Source of the DNA: Haloarcula sp. CBA1129
GTDB taxonomy: Archaea; Halobacteriota; Halobacteria; Halobacteriales; Haloarculaceae
Direction: 5' to 3'
NCBI RefSeq assembly: GCF_008729015.1
Contig: NZ_RKSM01000001.1
Coordinates: 1,612,001 to 1,676,000 of the forward strand
Length of the DNA stretch: 64,000 nt
Shown here: one piece after another, positions 1-8,975 of the stretch
How the letters are laid out: every line of letters starts with the position of its first letter
Numbering within the stretch: the first letter of the stretch is position 1
Translations under genes and position numbers: made by a program
The notes under the pieces: generated by a model
Seen by the model: the letters and a program-made list of their open reading frames with translations, nothing else
The model's database searches: none
Told to the model about the DNA's origin: nothing

Positions 1-45
1 TCCGACGAGCGGGCCGTCTCCGAAGCGACGGTCACCGTCGAGTAG
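1..45 (+). CDS. C-terminal end of an unidentified gene (partial)
   Basis: The first 45 bases read as 14 sense codons followed by TAG in frame 1, with acidic, haloarchaeal-like codon use (the encoded end is SDERAVSEATVTVE). The gene starts outside the window and cannot be identified. It converges on ribL with no gap between the two stop codons. Confidence 0.4.
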   Translation, partial: SDERAVSEATVTVE

Positions 46-477
46 TTACTCGCCGCGTTCGTCGACAATCCGGTCGATAATTCGACCTGTCGACAGGAGC
101 CGGTCAGCCGCCTCGGCCTCTAGTGGGCTGGCCCGGCGGATGTCACAGTCGAGACCCCGAGCGGACAGCGCCGCTTCGAGTTGCTCGTCGTCGTGGTGCT
201 GGTCGTAGCCCAGCGCGATGATGTCCGGTTCGATGCGCTCAATCGGAACGAAGATGTCCTCGGGATGGCCGAGGTGTGCTTCGTCGACCGGTTTGAGCGC
301 GCTGACCATCTTCCGACGTTGCTCGTCCGGAACAATCGGTGTTTCCTTGTGCGTGACGTTGACCGATCGGGCGACGATGACGTGGAGTTCGTCACCCATC
401 TCGGCAGCGTCCTGCAGATAGTGGACGTGGCCCGGGTGCAGGATGTCGAAGGTTCCCTGCGCGACGACGCGTGTCAC
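46..477 (-). CDS. ribL: Archaeal FAD synthase (RibL), cytidylyltransferase-like
   Basis: A 143-residue nucleotidyltransferase that would transfer AMP from ATP to FMN to make FAD, the archaeal counterpart of the FMN adenylyltransferase. It shows the family core: [10 protein letters not shown] with the HxGH motif at residues 14-17, and an STGR motif near residue 130 that matches the ISSTxxR-type motif. Length agrees with the methanogen RibL. The start is GTG (complement of CAC at 475-477) and overlaps the TGA of the upstream JAMM gene, so the two are probably translated as a coupled pair. Glycerol-3-phosphate cytidylyltransferase is the related alternative, but RibL is the usual archaeal assignment. 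Confidence 0.85.
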   Translation of the reverse strand: MTRVVAQGTFDILHPGHVHYLQDAAEMGDELHVIVARSVNVTHKETPIVPDEQRRKMVSALKPVDEAHLGHPEDIFVPIERIEPDIIALGYDQHHDDEQLEAALSARGLDCDIRRASPLEAEAADRLLSTGRIIDRIVDERGE

Positions 478-971
478 TGGTCAAACTCCTCCTCGCGGAG
501 CTCCGCGTCGATATCGGCCTGATCGAAATCGAAAAAGGACTCCTCCGGCGGCTCCACGTCGAGCACCGGGAGGTCAACGACCGAGCCGTCGCTGTCGAAG
601 GCCTTCCAGTCGTCGCGGCCGTACGGATAGCCGATGATGATATGGACATCGCCGCGGCCGAACGTGGCGAGGTCGGCGTCGCTGGGTTTGAGGACACCGT
701 TCGGGTGAGAATGGATCGACCCCGCCGCTCGCATGTCGTTTGGCACCATACTCGTCTTGACGGTCGCACTGACCGGATTCGACTCTGTTCCTGGAATGAC
801 CAGAACATCGGTCAGAACAGTACCGTCGTCGTCGAGCCCGAGCTTGCTGGCGTCATCGCCCCGGAGAAAGCCCATATACTCGTTGGGATGGGCTTCCTCG
901 GAGGCTGCGAGCGCGAACTCGAGTGCGGACTCCGCGATCCCGAGTATCCCGCTCGTTCGGAACAACCCCAT
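474..971 (-). CDS. JAMM/MPN+ metalloprotease, desampylase (HvJAMM1-like)
   Basis: A 165-residue zinc isopeptidase of the JAB1/MPN/Mov34 family. The JAMM signature is complete: Glu31, then H87-x-H89, a seven-residue spacer, Ser97 and Asp100. The spacing fits Haloferax HvJAMM1, which removes ubiquitin-like SAMP modifiers from proteins. The start at 971 was chosen because conservation begins at MGLFRTSG and a T-rich box lies about 25 bases upstream; a longer in-frame extension to 1121 would run into the divergent DHH gene. It overlaps ribL by a few bases, an odd partnership between protein demodification and flavin synthesis. Confidence 0.88.
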   Translation of the reverse strand: MGLFRTSGILGIAESALEFALAASEEAHPNEYMGFLRGDDASKLGLDDDGTVLTDVLVIPGTESNPVSATVKTSMVPNDMRAAGSIHSHPNGVLKPSDADLATFGRGDVHIIIGYPYGRDDWKAFDSDGSVVDLPVLDVEPPEESFFDFDQADIDAELREEEFDQ

Positions 972-1065
972 ACCATGCTGTCGGGTCGGACGCTTTTTAC
1001 GCGTTGTGTTCGTCCCTCCGTGGATTCCGAAGAGTACAAACGGGGGAGCACCGAAGGATTGACAA

Positions 1066-2979
1066 ATGTCTTCGCCAACTGGCACCGGTGACGGTGCGAC
1101 GGTCCCCGACGGCGGGACCATTGTCTACGATCTCGCGGACCAATGTACGTCCGATGATCTCGAAGAAGGCGCACTGTACCACGCAACTGTCAACGGCACC
1201 GTCGAATACGGTGTGTTCGTCGACCTCTCCGACGCTGTCTCCGGCCTCGTCCACGACTCTAATCTCTTGGGCCAGTACGATGTGGGCGACGAGCTTATCG
1301 TTGAACTCGGTGAGATCCGCCCCGACGGCGACCTGAGCTTCGAGGAAGTACGGGTCGCTGACTACGAGGAACAGCACGTTGCCCACGGCAAGGCGACCAC
1401 CGTCGCCGACCTCTACGACGCGACCGGTGAGACGGTCATCATCGAGGGGCAGGTCGTTCAGATAAAACAGACTGGCGGCCCGACGGTGTTTCAGGTCCGC
1501 GATGAGGCCGGCATCGTCCCCTGTGCCGCCTTCGAAGAGGCCGGTGTCCGGGCGCACCCTGACGTCGAAATCGACGACATCGTCCGCGTCTCCGGGCGCG
1601 CCGAGGAGCGCGACGACGGTCTGCAGGTCGAGGCCGAATCGCTGACGGTACTCGACGGTGAGGCGGCCGCCGACATCGAGGACGAACTCGACGCCGCGCT
1701 GGCCGAGGCCGCCGAACCGGCCGACGTAGAACCGCTTGTCGAGTGGCCTGCCTTCGAGAAACTGTGGGACGACCTCCGTGAAGTGGCGACGGAACTCCGC
1801 AAAACGGTGCTTTCGGGCCGCCCGATTCGGATGCGTCATCACGCCGACGGTGACGGGCTCTGTGCGAGCGTCCCGCTGCAGGTCGCGCTGGAATCGTTCA
1901 TCGCCTCCCAGTACGAGGACGCCAGCGCGCCCCAGCACCTCCTCAAGCGCCTGCCGAGCAAGGCCCCCTACTACGAGATGGAGGACGTGACGCGGGACCT
2001 CAACTTCGCGCTGGAGGACCGCACCCGCCACGGCCAGAAGCTCCCGATGTTGCTGATGCTCGACAACGGCTCCACCGAGGAAGACACGCCGGCCTACCGC
2101 AACCTCCGGCACTACGACATCCCGGTGGTCGTCGTCGACCACCATCATCCGGACCCGGAAGCCGTCGAGCCGCTCATCGAGCAGCACGTCAACCCCTACC
2201 TCCACGACGAGGACTATCGCATCACCACGGGCATGCTCTGTGTCGAACTCGCCCGGATGATCGACCCCGACCTCACCGATGATCTCACACACGTCCCCGC
2301 TGTCGCCGGGCTTTCGGACCGATCCGAGGCCGAGGCGATGCGGGACTACGTCGCCTTGGCGAGCGAGCAGGGCTACGACGAGAGTGACCTGCGCGACATC
2401 GGCGAAGCGCTGGACTACGCGACCCACTGGCTTCGCTACAACTCCGGTGAACAGCTCATTACCGACGTGCTGAACGTCGACTGTGACGACCGCGAGCGGC
2501 ACGAGGAAGTCGTCGAGTTCCTCGCTGAGCGCGCCGAGCGCGACGTGGCCGACCAGCTTGACGCCGCGATGAGCCACGTCGACCACGAGCGACTCGACAA
2601 CGGTGCACACCTCTACACCATCGACGTGGAGAACCACGCCCATCGCTTCACCTACCCTGCGCCCGGAAAGACGACCGGCGAAATCCACGACCGGAAGGTC
2701 GCGGAGACCGGCGACCCCGTCATCACCATCGGCTACGGTCCGGACTTCGCCGTCCTGCGCTCGGACGGCGTTCGACTGGACATCCCGCGGATGGTCACCG
2801 AACTCACCGAGGAGGTCGACGGCGGCGGCGTCTCCGGCGGCGGCCACCTCGTCGTCGGCTCCATCAAGTTCGTGAAAGGCATGCGCGAGACGGTCATCGA
2901 CGCGCTCGTCGAGAAAATGGCCGAGGCCGAAATCGACGAGGAACTCGGCAGCTCGACAGCACTGCCGGAAGAAGTGTAA
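1066..2979 (+). CDS. DHH-family phosphoesterase with S1 and OB domains (RecJ-like)
   Basis: A 637-residue protein with an S1 RNA-binding domain at about residues 33-98, an OB-fold at about 120-200 and a catalytic DHH/DHHA1 unit after 250. Visible motifs are HHADGDG (258-264), LDNGST (332-337), VVVDHHHPD with the DHH triad at 358-360, and a C-terminal GGGH of DHHA1. The family includes archaeal RecJ-like exonucleases and RNA-degrading enzymes. The S1 plus OB arrangement suggests a nucleic-acid substrate, probably single-stranded DNA or RNA. The polarity and substrate cannot be read from sequence. It is divergent from the JAMM gene. Confidence 0.88.
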   Translation: MSSPTGTGDGATVPDGGTIVYDLADQCTSDDLEEGALYHATVNGTVEYGVFVDLSDAVSGLVHDSNLLGQYDVGDELIVELGEIRPDGDLSFEEVRVADYEEQHVAHGKATTVADLYDATGETVIIEGQVVQIKQTGGPTVFQVRDEAGIVPCAAFEEAGVRAHPDVEIDDIVRVSGRAEERDDGLQVEAESLTVLDGEAAADIEDELDAALAEAAEPADVEPLVEWPAFEKLWDDLREVATELRKTVLSGRPIRMRHHADGDGLCASVPLQVALESFIASQYEDASAPQHLLKRLPSKAPYYEMEDVTRDLNFALEDRTRHGQKLPMLLMLDNGSTEEDTPAYRNLRHYDIPVVVVDHHHPDPEAVEPLIEQHVNPYLHDEDYRITTGMLCVELARMIDPDLTDDLTHVPAVAGLSDRSEAEAMRDYVALASEQGYDESDLRDIGEALDYATHWLRYNSGEQLITDVLNVDCDDRERHEEVVEFLAERAERDVADQLDAAMSHVDHERLDNGAHLYTIDVENHAHRFTYPAPGKTTGEIHDRKVAETGDPVITIGYGPDFAVLRSDGVRLDIPRMVTELTEEVDGGGVSGGGHLVVGSIKFVKGMRETVIDALVEKMAEAEIDEELGSSTALPEEV

Positions 2980-2992
2980 CGGCTCCAGACGT

Positions 2993-3000
2993 CCTTTTTA
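2993..3000 (+). terminator. T-rich stop site after the DHH gene
   Basis: A run of five T (2995-2999) lies 16 bases beyond the DHH stop codon, consistent with archaeal T-tract termination. It overlaps the stop codon of the convergent phospholipase-D gene. Evidence is the sequence only. Confidence 0.4.
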
Positions 3001-4623
3001 ACCCCCGAACGAAACTCGACGAGCGGCGAGTCCAGCGACCACGAGAAGTCCGAACAGGGCGACAACGACTCCGACCGGCGTGTCGAACCCCCCGGCTGCC
3101 CAGTCGGCGTCAAAGACAGCGCCGAAATAGTCGGCTGCGTCGCTGCCGTGCAGCACCAACAGGACTTCCCGATTCGAGGTCGCCGCTTGTTCGTTCCAGT
3201 TGAGACTGCCGACGACGACGCGCTCGTCGTCGATGACCGCGCCCTTTGCATGGATTTTCTCGTAGCGACCATCGGGGGTAGATACCTTGGCTGTCAGCGG
3301 CGCGTCGTTGCGGTCGGCCCACTCCTGAAACCGCTGTGCTGTCTGCGTGTTCTCCTCGCGGACGTACCACGCGTCACTCAGCAGTAGGCGGACCTCGACG
3401 CCGCGCGACGCGGCCCGGCGGAGCGCCCGCAGAAGTGGGCTCTCCCAGTCTCCGACTGTCGGCTGGATGACGTCGATGGAGTCGTCCGCGCCGTCTATCG
3501 TCGCAACGAGGTTACCCTGAGCGTTGTCTGGTGTTATCAAGAGATCCGTCCGCTGGACAGACACCGATTCTGCCCGGAACTCGGTCGGATACGTTCCGGT
3601 CGCTGGCTCGGCCCGCTCGAACCGTCGGCCCTCACGGTACTCTCTCCACCGCTCGCTGTCCTGCCAGCCGGTATCGGACTGGAACGTCTGATTCAGTCCG
3701 TTGACGACCCGCGGCTGTGCCGTGACCACCCCCCAGCCCCGGCTGCTGTTGCCGCCGGTGCCGGCGGGCTTCCAGTTCTCCGTCAGCACGACGGCCTGTT
3801 GGTCGGCGACGGCGTACTTCGCGTGGTGGTAGCGGTATCTGGCACGTGGTCCCGTCAGTACCTGCACGGACACGCCGGCCTCGGCTAGCCGGTCGAGCGT
3901 GCTGGCTTCTGCGGCGGTGCGGCTGCCGACCGGTTCTCCCTCAAGCAGGACGCGGACCGTCGCGCCGCGGCGCTGTGCGGCAATGAGGGCGTCGGCGACT
4001 CTGGCAGAGGAGAGCGTGTAGCCAGCCAGATACACCCGCTCAGTGGCGTTCTGTATCGGTCGAATCGGAGCAGCGGGCGAGTCCGGGAGTGCGAACGCCC
4101 GCACCTCGCCACCGGCGGCCCTGACAACTGGACGATCCGTCACACCCAGCGGCCGCCAGCGAATGACCGAGCCGTTCACAACGCCGAGTTCCCCCTCTAC
4201 GGCGTCTCTGTATCGGACGGCGTCGACAGTCTGATTGGCACGCTGAAGCCGGATTCGCTCACCGCTGTTTGCCAGCGCGAGATGTCCGTCGAGACTGACG
4301 ACTGGCCAGTCGGTGAGCTTCCGTGTCCGGTTCGGTGCTGTCGAGAGGACGACGCGCCCGCGGGCGGTGGTGTTCGGAACGGCGGCGGTGCCATCGCCGT
4401 CGGTGATGGCGTAGTTCCCGGGCTCGGCTCCGGCAGGCACGTCCAGTACGACAAACTCCCCCTCGTCGCCGCCGGCGATGGGGTCAGGGTATACCGCGTG
4501 AATTGACGGTTCTGCGGGAGTGCTGGCTGTTGTTGGGGCTGAAGTCGCCTGTCCGGTGGCGATATACGGCCCTATCGCGACAAGGACGAGCAAGCAACAG
4601 ACAAATGGAGCGAGCGACCGCAT
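2998..4623 (-). CDS. Secreted, membrane-anchored phospholipase D-fold protein with lamin-tail-like domain
   Basis: A 541-residue exported protein. A hydrophobic N-terminal signal (about residues 5-24) is followed by a Thr/Pro-rich linker, then a lamin-tail-like beta domain (about 40-135), then two HKD half-sites: H267-x-K269-x4-D274 and H458-x-K460-x4-D465. The second is followed by GSLNW, typical of PLD-superfamily phosphodiesterases. A single hydrophobic helix near the C-terminus (about 515-535) followed by ARRVSFGG looks like a membrane anchor. The pair of HKD motifs should form one active site for phosphodiester hydrolysis. Nuclease activity is as likely as lipase activity, because lamin-tail domains often accompany extracellular nucleases. 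Confidence 0.8.
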   Translation of the reverse strand: MRSLAPFVCCLLVLVAIGPYIATGQATSAPTTASTPAEPSIHAVYPDPIAGGDEGEFVVLDVPAGAEPGNYAITDGDGTAAVPNTTARGRVVLSTAPNRTRKLTDWPVVSLDGHLALANSGERIRLQRANQTVDAVRYRDAVEGELGVVNGSVIRWRPLGVTDRPVVRAAGGEVRAFALPDSPAAPIRPIQNATERVYLAGYTLSSARVADALIAAQRRGATVRVLLEGEPVGSRTAAEASTLDRLAEAGVSVQVLTGPRARYRYHHAKYAVADQQAVVLTENWKPAGTGGNSSRGWGVVTAQPRVVNGLNQTFQSDTGWQDSERWREYREGRRFERAEPATGTYPTEFRAESVSVQRTDLLITPDNAQGNLVATIDGADDSIDVIQPTVGDWESPLLRALRRAASRGVEVRLLLSDAWYVREENTQTAQRFQEWADRNDAPLTAKVSTPDGRYEKIHAKGAVIDDERVVVGSLNWNEQAATSNREVLLVLHGSDAADYFGAVFDADWAAGGFDTPVGVVVALFGLLVVAGLAARRVSFGG

Positions 4624-4665
4624 CGGGGCGTCTGGCCGCCCGTTCGTATAAAAAGGTTCTCCGAC

Positions 4666-5940
4666 TCAGGCGCTTGCCGCTTTCTCAGCTTCGGCCTGAA
4701 CGAGATACGCGCGGTCGTCGGTGTAGCGGGCGGCTTCATCGAGTGCCGCCTCGGTCCCGATCTGCCGAAGCGCCCACGCGGCTGAGGCACGCACGGAATC
4801 GCTGTCGTCGGATTTGAGGATGCCGCCAAGCGGCTCGATAGCGCGGGTGTCACCGAGCAGGCCCAGCGTTCGGGCCGCGACTGAGCGGACTTCCTCGCTG
4901 TCAGCGTCGAGCCGGTTGGCGACCGGCTGGACCGACTCCGAGCTGCCGATAGCGCCCAGCGCGCGCAGCGTGACCTTCTGGAGCGCGGGGTCGCCATCGC
5001 CATCGATGTAGTCGTGTAGCGTCTCGGTCGCACGCTCGTCGCCGATTTTCCCCAGTACCTCGATTGGCCCTTTCTCGCGTTTCTGGGCCTTCTGGTGCAT
5101 CGCATCGAAGGCCGGTTCGGCGTCGCTCCCGAGGTTGTACAGGAGGTCGACGATGTAGCCGTCGAAGAACTCCGACCCGAGCTTGTCGTAGGCGAACAGG
5201 ACCTGCTCGAAGTTTCCTGCCTCGGCGTGGAGCTTCGCGGCGTTCCACTCCGGCGGGAAGTCCTTCCGGTTCTCGTTGGTCAGCACATCGTAGAAGTCGC
5301 GGGCATCGAGTTGCTCCTGTACCGTCAGGTCGTCCCAGACCTCGGCCTCGTCGAGCCCTGTTTCCAGCGCCTCCGCTGCTTCGAGGAGTCCTTGGATAGT
5401 CTCCGTATCCTCGTCGGGGTCGAGGTTTTCGGACTCGATTGCATCAGCGACTGTTCCCAGCGCGTCCCCGGCGGCGACGAAATCCCCGCCCGTGTCGGCG
5501 TCGTGGCTGACGAACTCGGCGCTCTCGTCGAGGAACGTCTCGACGGCCTCTTGTGCCTCTCCCTCGCCGTCGTCGGTCCACTCGCTGTCGGTGACGGTGT
5601 CTTCCGCATCGGAGACGGTGGCGACCACGTCCTCGGCGTAAGGGCCACGCTGTGCGTCGAGGTCCTCGCGCAGGTCCGAGAGCTGGGATTCCAGTTCCTC
5701 GCGAGGGTCCTCGGCTTCGTCATCGTCCTCGTCGGGTTCTGGCAGGTCGGCAGCTTCGAGGTCGCTCTCGATGTCATCGAGGGACGACTCAACGTCGTCG
5801 AGGTCGGCCTCTGTCGCTGCGGCCTCAAGGCTCTCGCTGGCCTCTGTGAGACGCGATTCCAGTTCTTCGGCGGTCACGTCGATCTCGTCTGCTGCCTCGG
5901 CGTCGTCCGACGCGTCGGCATCGTCGTCCCCGTTGCTCAT
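4666..5940 (-). CDS. HEAT-repeat protein with acidic helical N-terminus
   Basis: A 424-residue soluble protein. Residues 1-110 are extremely acidic and helix-prone, with coiled-coil-like spacing (VTAEELESRLTEA and similar). The C-terminal 150 residues contain at least four HEAT/PBS-lyase-type repeats (for example ATETLHDYIDGDGDPALQK and VRSVAARTLGLLGDTRAIE). Such proteins are usually scaffolds for protein-protein contact, and no catalytic motif was found. The start at 5940 (MSNGDDDADASDD) is preferred over an upstream extension whose composition is basic and cysteine-containing. A TATA-less region separates it from the divergent permease gene. Confidence 0.75.
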   Translation of the reverse strand: MSNGDDDADASDDAEAADEIDVTAEELESRLTEASESLEAAATEADLDDVESSLDDIESDLEAADLPEPDEDDDEAEDPREELESQLSDLREDLDAQRGPYAEDVVATVSDAEDTVTDSEWTDDGEGEAQEAVETFLDESAEFVSHDADTGGDFVAAGDALGTVADAIESENLDPDEDTETIQGLLEAAEALETGLDEAEVWDDLTVQEQLDARDFYDVLTNENRKDFPPEWNAAKLHAEAGNFEQVLFAYDKLGSEFFDGYIVDLLYNLGSDAEPAFDAMHQKAQKREKGPIEVLGKIGDERATETLHDYIDGDGDPALQKVTLRALGAIGSSESVQPVANRLDADSEEVRSVAARTLGLLGDTRAIEPLGGILKSDDSDSVRASAAWALRQIGTEAALDEAARYTDDRAYLVQAEAEKAASA

Positions 5941-6074
5941 GTCCAAGACTGTGTCGGAGCGGGCCAAGAGCGTTTTCCTTTCGAGGCGGGCCCCGAACTG
6001 TCGTAGTGCTGTCGTCCGCTGGGCCAACGAGCAAAGAATATGTGTCGGGAGTTGCAGTGCCATGGGTAGCGAGC

Positions 6075-7697
6075 ATGACTGACGCGACACCACCGGATGA
6101 CGGACAAAACCCGACTACACCGGAGGAACCGGAAACCGCTGGCTTCGTCGAGTACGGCATCGACGACAAGCCGCCACGAAAGCAAGCGATACTGCTCGGC
6201 GTCCAGCACTACCTGACGATGATTGGCGCGTCCGTGGCGATCCCGCTCGGGCTCGCAGGCGCGATGGGGATGTTCGAGGCCGCGCCCAATCAGGTCGGTC
6301 GTCTCATCGGGACGTTTTTCGTCGTCTCCGGTATCGCGACGCTCGCCCAGACGACGCTCGGCAACAGATACCCGATCGTTCAGGGCGGGACGTTCTCGAT
6401 GCTCGCACCCGGGCTAGCCATCATCGGCGTGCTGGCCCAGCAGGGCGCGAACTGGCAGACCATGCTCGTCGAACTACAGGGGGCCGTCATCGTCGCCGGG
6501 CTCGTCGAGATTGTGATCGGCTATAGCGGTCTCATGGGGAAGCTGAAGCGGTACGTCGGCCCGGTCGTCATCGCGCCGGTCATCGCGCTCATCGGACTGG
6601 CGCTTTTCAACGTCCCACAGATATCGAACCCGAACTTCGGCAGCCCCGGGACCGGCCAGAACTGGTGGCTGCTCGGGCTGACAATGCTCTCGATTGTCGC
6701 GTGTTCGCAGTACCTCGACCGACGCCACCGCGCGTTCAAGCTGTTCCCCGTGCTCCTCGGAATCCTGTTCGCGTGGACCGTCGCGGCCATCCTCTCAGTG
6801 ACAGGCGTCTTCGCCGCGGGCTCGGTCAGCTACGTTTCGCTCGGGTCGGTCGCGAGCGCACCGCTGGTCCAGCCCGTCTACCCGTTCCAGTGGGGGCTTC
6901 CGCAGTTCACGCCGGGGTTCATCGTCGGGATGTTCGCCGGGATGCTCGCCTCCGTCGTCGAGAGCTTCGGCGACTACCACTCCGTGGCTCGCATCGCCGG
7001 TCGCGGCGCACCGAACAGTCATCGAATCAACGACGGCATCGGGATGGAAGGGGTTGGCAACGTGTTCGCCGGCATCATGGGAACCGGCAACGGCTGTACC
7101 TCCTACACTGAGAACGTCGGTGCAATCGCTATCACCGGCGTCGCCTCCCGCTACGTCGTCCAGATCGGTGCCGCCGTGATGATTCTGGTCGGCTACTTCG
7201 GCCCGGCGGGTCAGTTGTTCGCGACTATCCCCTCGCCCATCATCGGTGGCCTCTACATGGTCATGTTCGGACAGATCGCCGCCGTCGGTCTCTCACAGCT
7301 CAAATACGTCGACCTCGACGCCAACCGAAACGTCTTCATCGTCGGCTTCGCGCTCTTTGCCGGCCTCGCAGTGCCGGAGTACATGAGCCAGCTTGGGCAG
7401 GGAATGGAAGTCGGCGGTTCGACAGCCCTCCAGCAGGGCCTCGGAGCCGTCCCGGTCCTCGGGGGCGTCCTCGGGACCGACGTCGTCGCCACCACGCTGT
7501 TCGTCATGGGCGGTACCGGAATGGTCGTCGGCGGCATCGTCGCCTTCGTCCTCGACAACACTGTGCCGGGGACCCGCGAAGAGCGCGGTCTCGCGGCTTG
7601 GGCCGCGCTCACGGAGGACGACAGCGAGTACGTCTCGTCGCTGGACCGCATCCGCGGACGCGGCGGTGACCGGCCGCCTGCACCGAGTGACGACTGA
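6075..7697 (+). CDS. Nucleobase:cation symporter-2 family permease (xanthine/uracil type)
   Basis: A 540-residue integral membrane transporter of the NCS2/NAT family. It has about 12-14 hydrophobic segments, the QHYLTMIGASVAIPL stretch near the N-terminus typical of the family, and a signature region around GNGCTSYTENVGAIAITGVA, where the conserved Asn-rich segment forms the substrate site. It would import uracil, xanthine or another purine in symport with cations. The exact base is not predictable here. The start at 6075 removes 23 non-conserved residues and leaves an acidic cytoplasmic N-terminus. It is followed after two bases by a small membrane protein gene and then purE, so purine metabolism is a reasonable context. 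Confidence 0.85.
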   Translation: MTDATPPDDGQNPTTPEEPETAGFVEYGIDDKPPRKQAILLGVQHYLTMIGASVAIPLGLAGAMGMFEAAPNQVGRLIGTFFVVSGIATLAQTTLGNRYPIVQGGTFSMLAPGLAIIGVLAQQGANWQTMLVELQGAVIVAGLVEIVIGYSGLMGKLKRYVGPVVIAPVIALIGLALFNVPQISNPNFGSPGTGQNWWLLGLTMLSIVACSQYLDRRHRAFKLFPVLLGILFAWTVAAILSVTGVFAAGSVSYVSLGSVASAPLVQPVYPFQWGLPQFTPGFIVGMFAGMLASVVESFGDYHSVARIAGRGAPNSHRINDGIGMEGVGNVFAGIMGTGNGCTSYTENVGAIAITGVASRYVVQIGAAVMILVGYFGPAGQLFATIPSPIIGGLYMVMFGQIAAVGLSQLKYVDLDANRNVFIVGFALFAGLAVPEYMSQLGQGMEVGGSTALQQGLGAVPVLGGVLGTDVVATTLFVMGGTGMVVGGIVAFVLDNTVPGTREERGLAAWAALTEDDSEYVSSLDRIRGRGGDRPPAPSDD

Positions 7698-7699
7698 CC

Positions 7700-8122
7700 G
7701 TGGACGACGACAACAGTGGCACGGTTGCAGACCACGGGTCGCCTGTCAGTACCGAGCGGTACGCCGGCAGCCTCCGAACTGGCGGCACTGTCGTCCTCGG
7801 TGCCGACCGGCTTGTAGTCGACCGCGGCGACAGTCCGGTGGTAATCGACCTCGACGACGTAGTCGAGGTCAGTCTGCAGGACATCGACTGGTTTCTTGCA
7901 GTGATGAGCGCTGCACTGGTCGGGTTCGGTCTGCTATCACTCGATCAGTCTATCCCCCTCGGCGGAGCCTTCGTTGTCGCCGGTGCCGTCAGCCTCGCGC
8001 TCACGTACCGCAAGCGGAACGCACTCAGGATACAGGTCGCTGGCCGGACTGACCCGCTCAAGTGTTTCCCCGCGGACCCACAGTCGCTCCTTGCCGAACT
8101 GGAAGCAGCGCTGGCCGACTGA
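7700..8122 (+). CDS. Small two-helix membrane protein, conserved type unknown
   Basis: A 140-residue protein starting with GTG two bases after the permease stop codon, so probably co-transcribed. Residues 1-55 form an acidic soluble part with a repeated beta-like pattern (VVLGADRLVVDRGDSPVVIDL). Two hydrophobic helices follow (about 60-78 and 84-100), then a short cytoplasmic tail ending in LLAELEAALAD. The layout resembles a PH-like domain next to two helices. I do not recognise a named family. Confidence 0.6.
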   Translation: MDDDNSGTVADHGSPVSTERYAGSLRTGGTVVLGADRLVVDRGDSPVVIDLDDVVEVSLQDIDWFLAVMSAALVGFGLLSLDQSIPLGGAFVVAGAVSLALTYRKRNALRIQVAGRTDPLKCFPADPQSLLAELEAALAD

Positions 8123-8168
8123 CCGGAAACCGCCTACACTTACGCCGGTCCCGGTCGCAGTCGGTCGT

Positions 8169-8819
8169 ATGCCCGCAGACAGCGTCCAGTCGCTCATCGA
8201 TCAGTTGCACGAAGAGGCCGAGATGGACCGACCGAACGACCTGACGCCCGATGTCGGTATCATCATGGGGTCGGATTCGGACCTGCCGACGATGGCCGGT
8301 GGACAGGGCAAGCGGCCCGGGGCGTACGCGGCGCTCGCCGATGAACTCGGCTTCGAGGAACAGACCGACTACACGGACGCGCCCGAGAGCCGCTTCACGT
8401 TCGAGACGTTTGTCTGCTCGGCCCATCGGACCCCCGACCTGATGTACGCGTACGCTGAGACGGCCGAAGACCGCGGCATCGACGTGATTATTGCCGGCGC
8501 TGGCGGGAAATCTGCGGACCTGCCCAACATGACAGCCAGCATCGCCTATCCGCTGCCGGTCATCGGCGTTCCTGTTCAGGAGAAGTCCGTCGACTCGGTC
8601 ATCGGGATGCCACAGGGCGCGCCGCTCACCGCAGTCGATGCAGGGAAGTCTTTCAACGCCGCTCTCTCAGCAGCACAGATTCTCGCACGGCAGTACGACG
8701 AACTCCATGGCCGCCTTGTCTCGTATCACGAGGGCCTCCAGACCGACGTCGGCGAGGTGTCGCGCGACCTTCACGAGCTCGGGACACCCGGATTCAAACG
8801 CGAGTACTGGGACGAGTGA
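8169..8819 (+). CDS. purE: N5-carboxyaminoimidazole ribonucleotide mutase (PurE)
   Basis: A 216-residue purine biosynthesis enzyme that interconverts N5-CAIR and CAIR. The conserved GSDSDLPTM, SAHRTPDLM (catalytic His) and AGAGGKSADLPNMTAS stretches are all present, followed by PVIGVPV. It is longer than bacterial PurE (about 160) because of an N-terminal extension of about 30 residues and an insertion of about 35 residues between GSDSDLPTM and the SAHRTP motif. The start at 8169 was taken at the first in-frame ATG after the upstream gene; a later Met (MDRPNDL) is possible. No purK is adjacent. Confidence 0.9.
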   Translation: MPADSVQSLIDQLHEEAEMDRPNDLTPDVGIIMGSDSDLPTMAGGQGKRPGAYAALADELGFEEQTDYTDAPESRFTFETFVCSAHRTPDLMYAYAETAEDRGIDVIIAGAGGKSADLPNMTASIAYPLPVIGVPVQEKSVDSVIGMPQGAPLTAVDAGKSFNAALSAAQILARQYDELHGRLVSYHEGLQTDVGEVSRDLHELGTPGFKREYWDE

Positions 8820-8926
8820 GCAGCGAGGCGCGTCACACTCTAGAAGGCGCGGCGGATACAGGTCACTTTTCCTCTGAGACCGCGTCGGCTCTTAAAGACC
8901 CACAGGGCCGAAAAACCGAACAATGA

Positions 8927-8968
8927 ACCCTTATATGCGAGTACTTCTAACCGGCAGACGATAGGAGA
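8927..8968 (+). promoter_or_regulatory. Promoter and ribosome-binding site of the complex I operon
   Basis: TTATATG at 8931-8937 is a good archaeal TATA box with an AC-rich BRE-like stretch before it. Transcription would begin near 8960. GGAG at 8964-8967 lies 8 bases before the nuoA ATG at 8976, so this transcript seems to carry a short leader with a Shine-Dalgarno site rather than being leaderless. Position is inferred from spacing. Confidence 0.6.
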
Positions 8969-8975
8969 TACCGGA

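Noticed and set aside
997-2847. 616-codon minus-strand open frame
   Set aside because: It lies opposite the DHH phosphoesterase, which has clear domains. High GC DNA gives long antisense frames, and the translation has no recognisable fold.
5095-6006. 303-codon plus-strand frame
   Set aside because: Antisense of the HEAT-repeat gene, with Val/Gly/Leu-rich composition typical of reverse-strand shadows.
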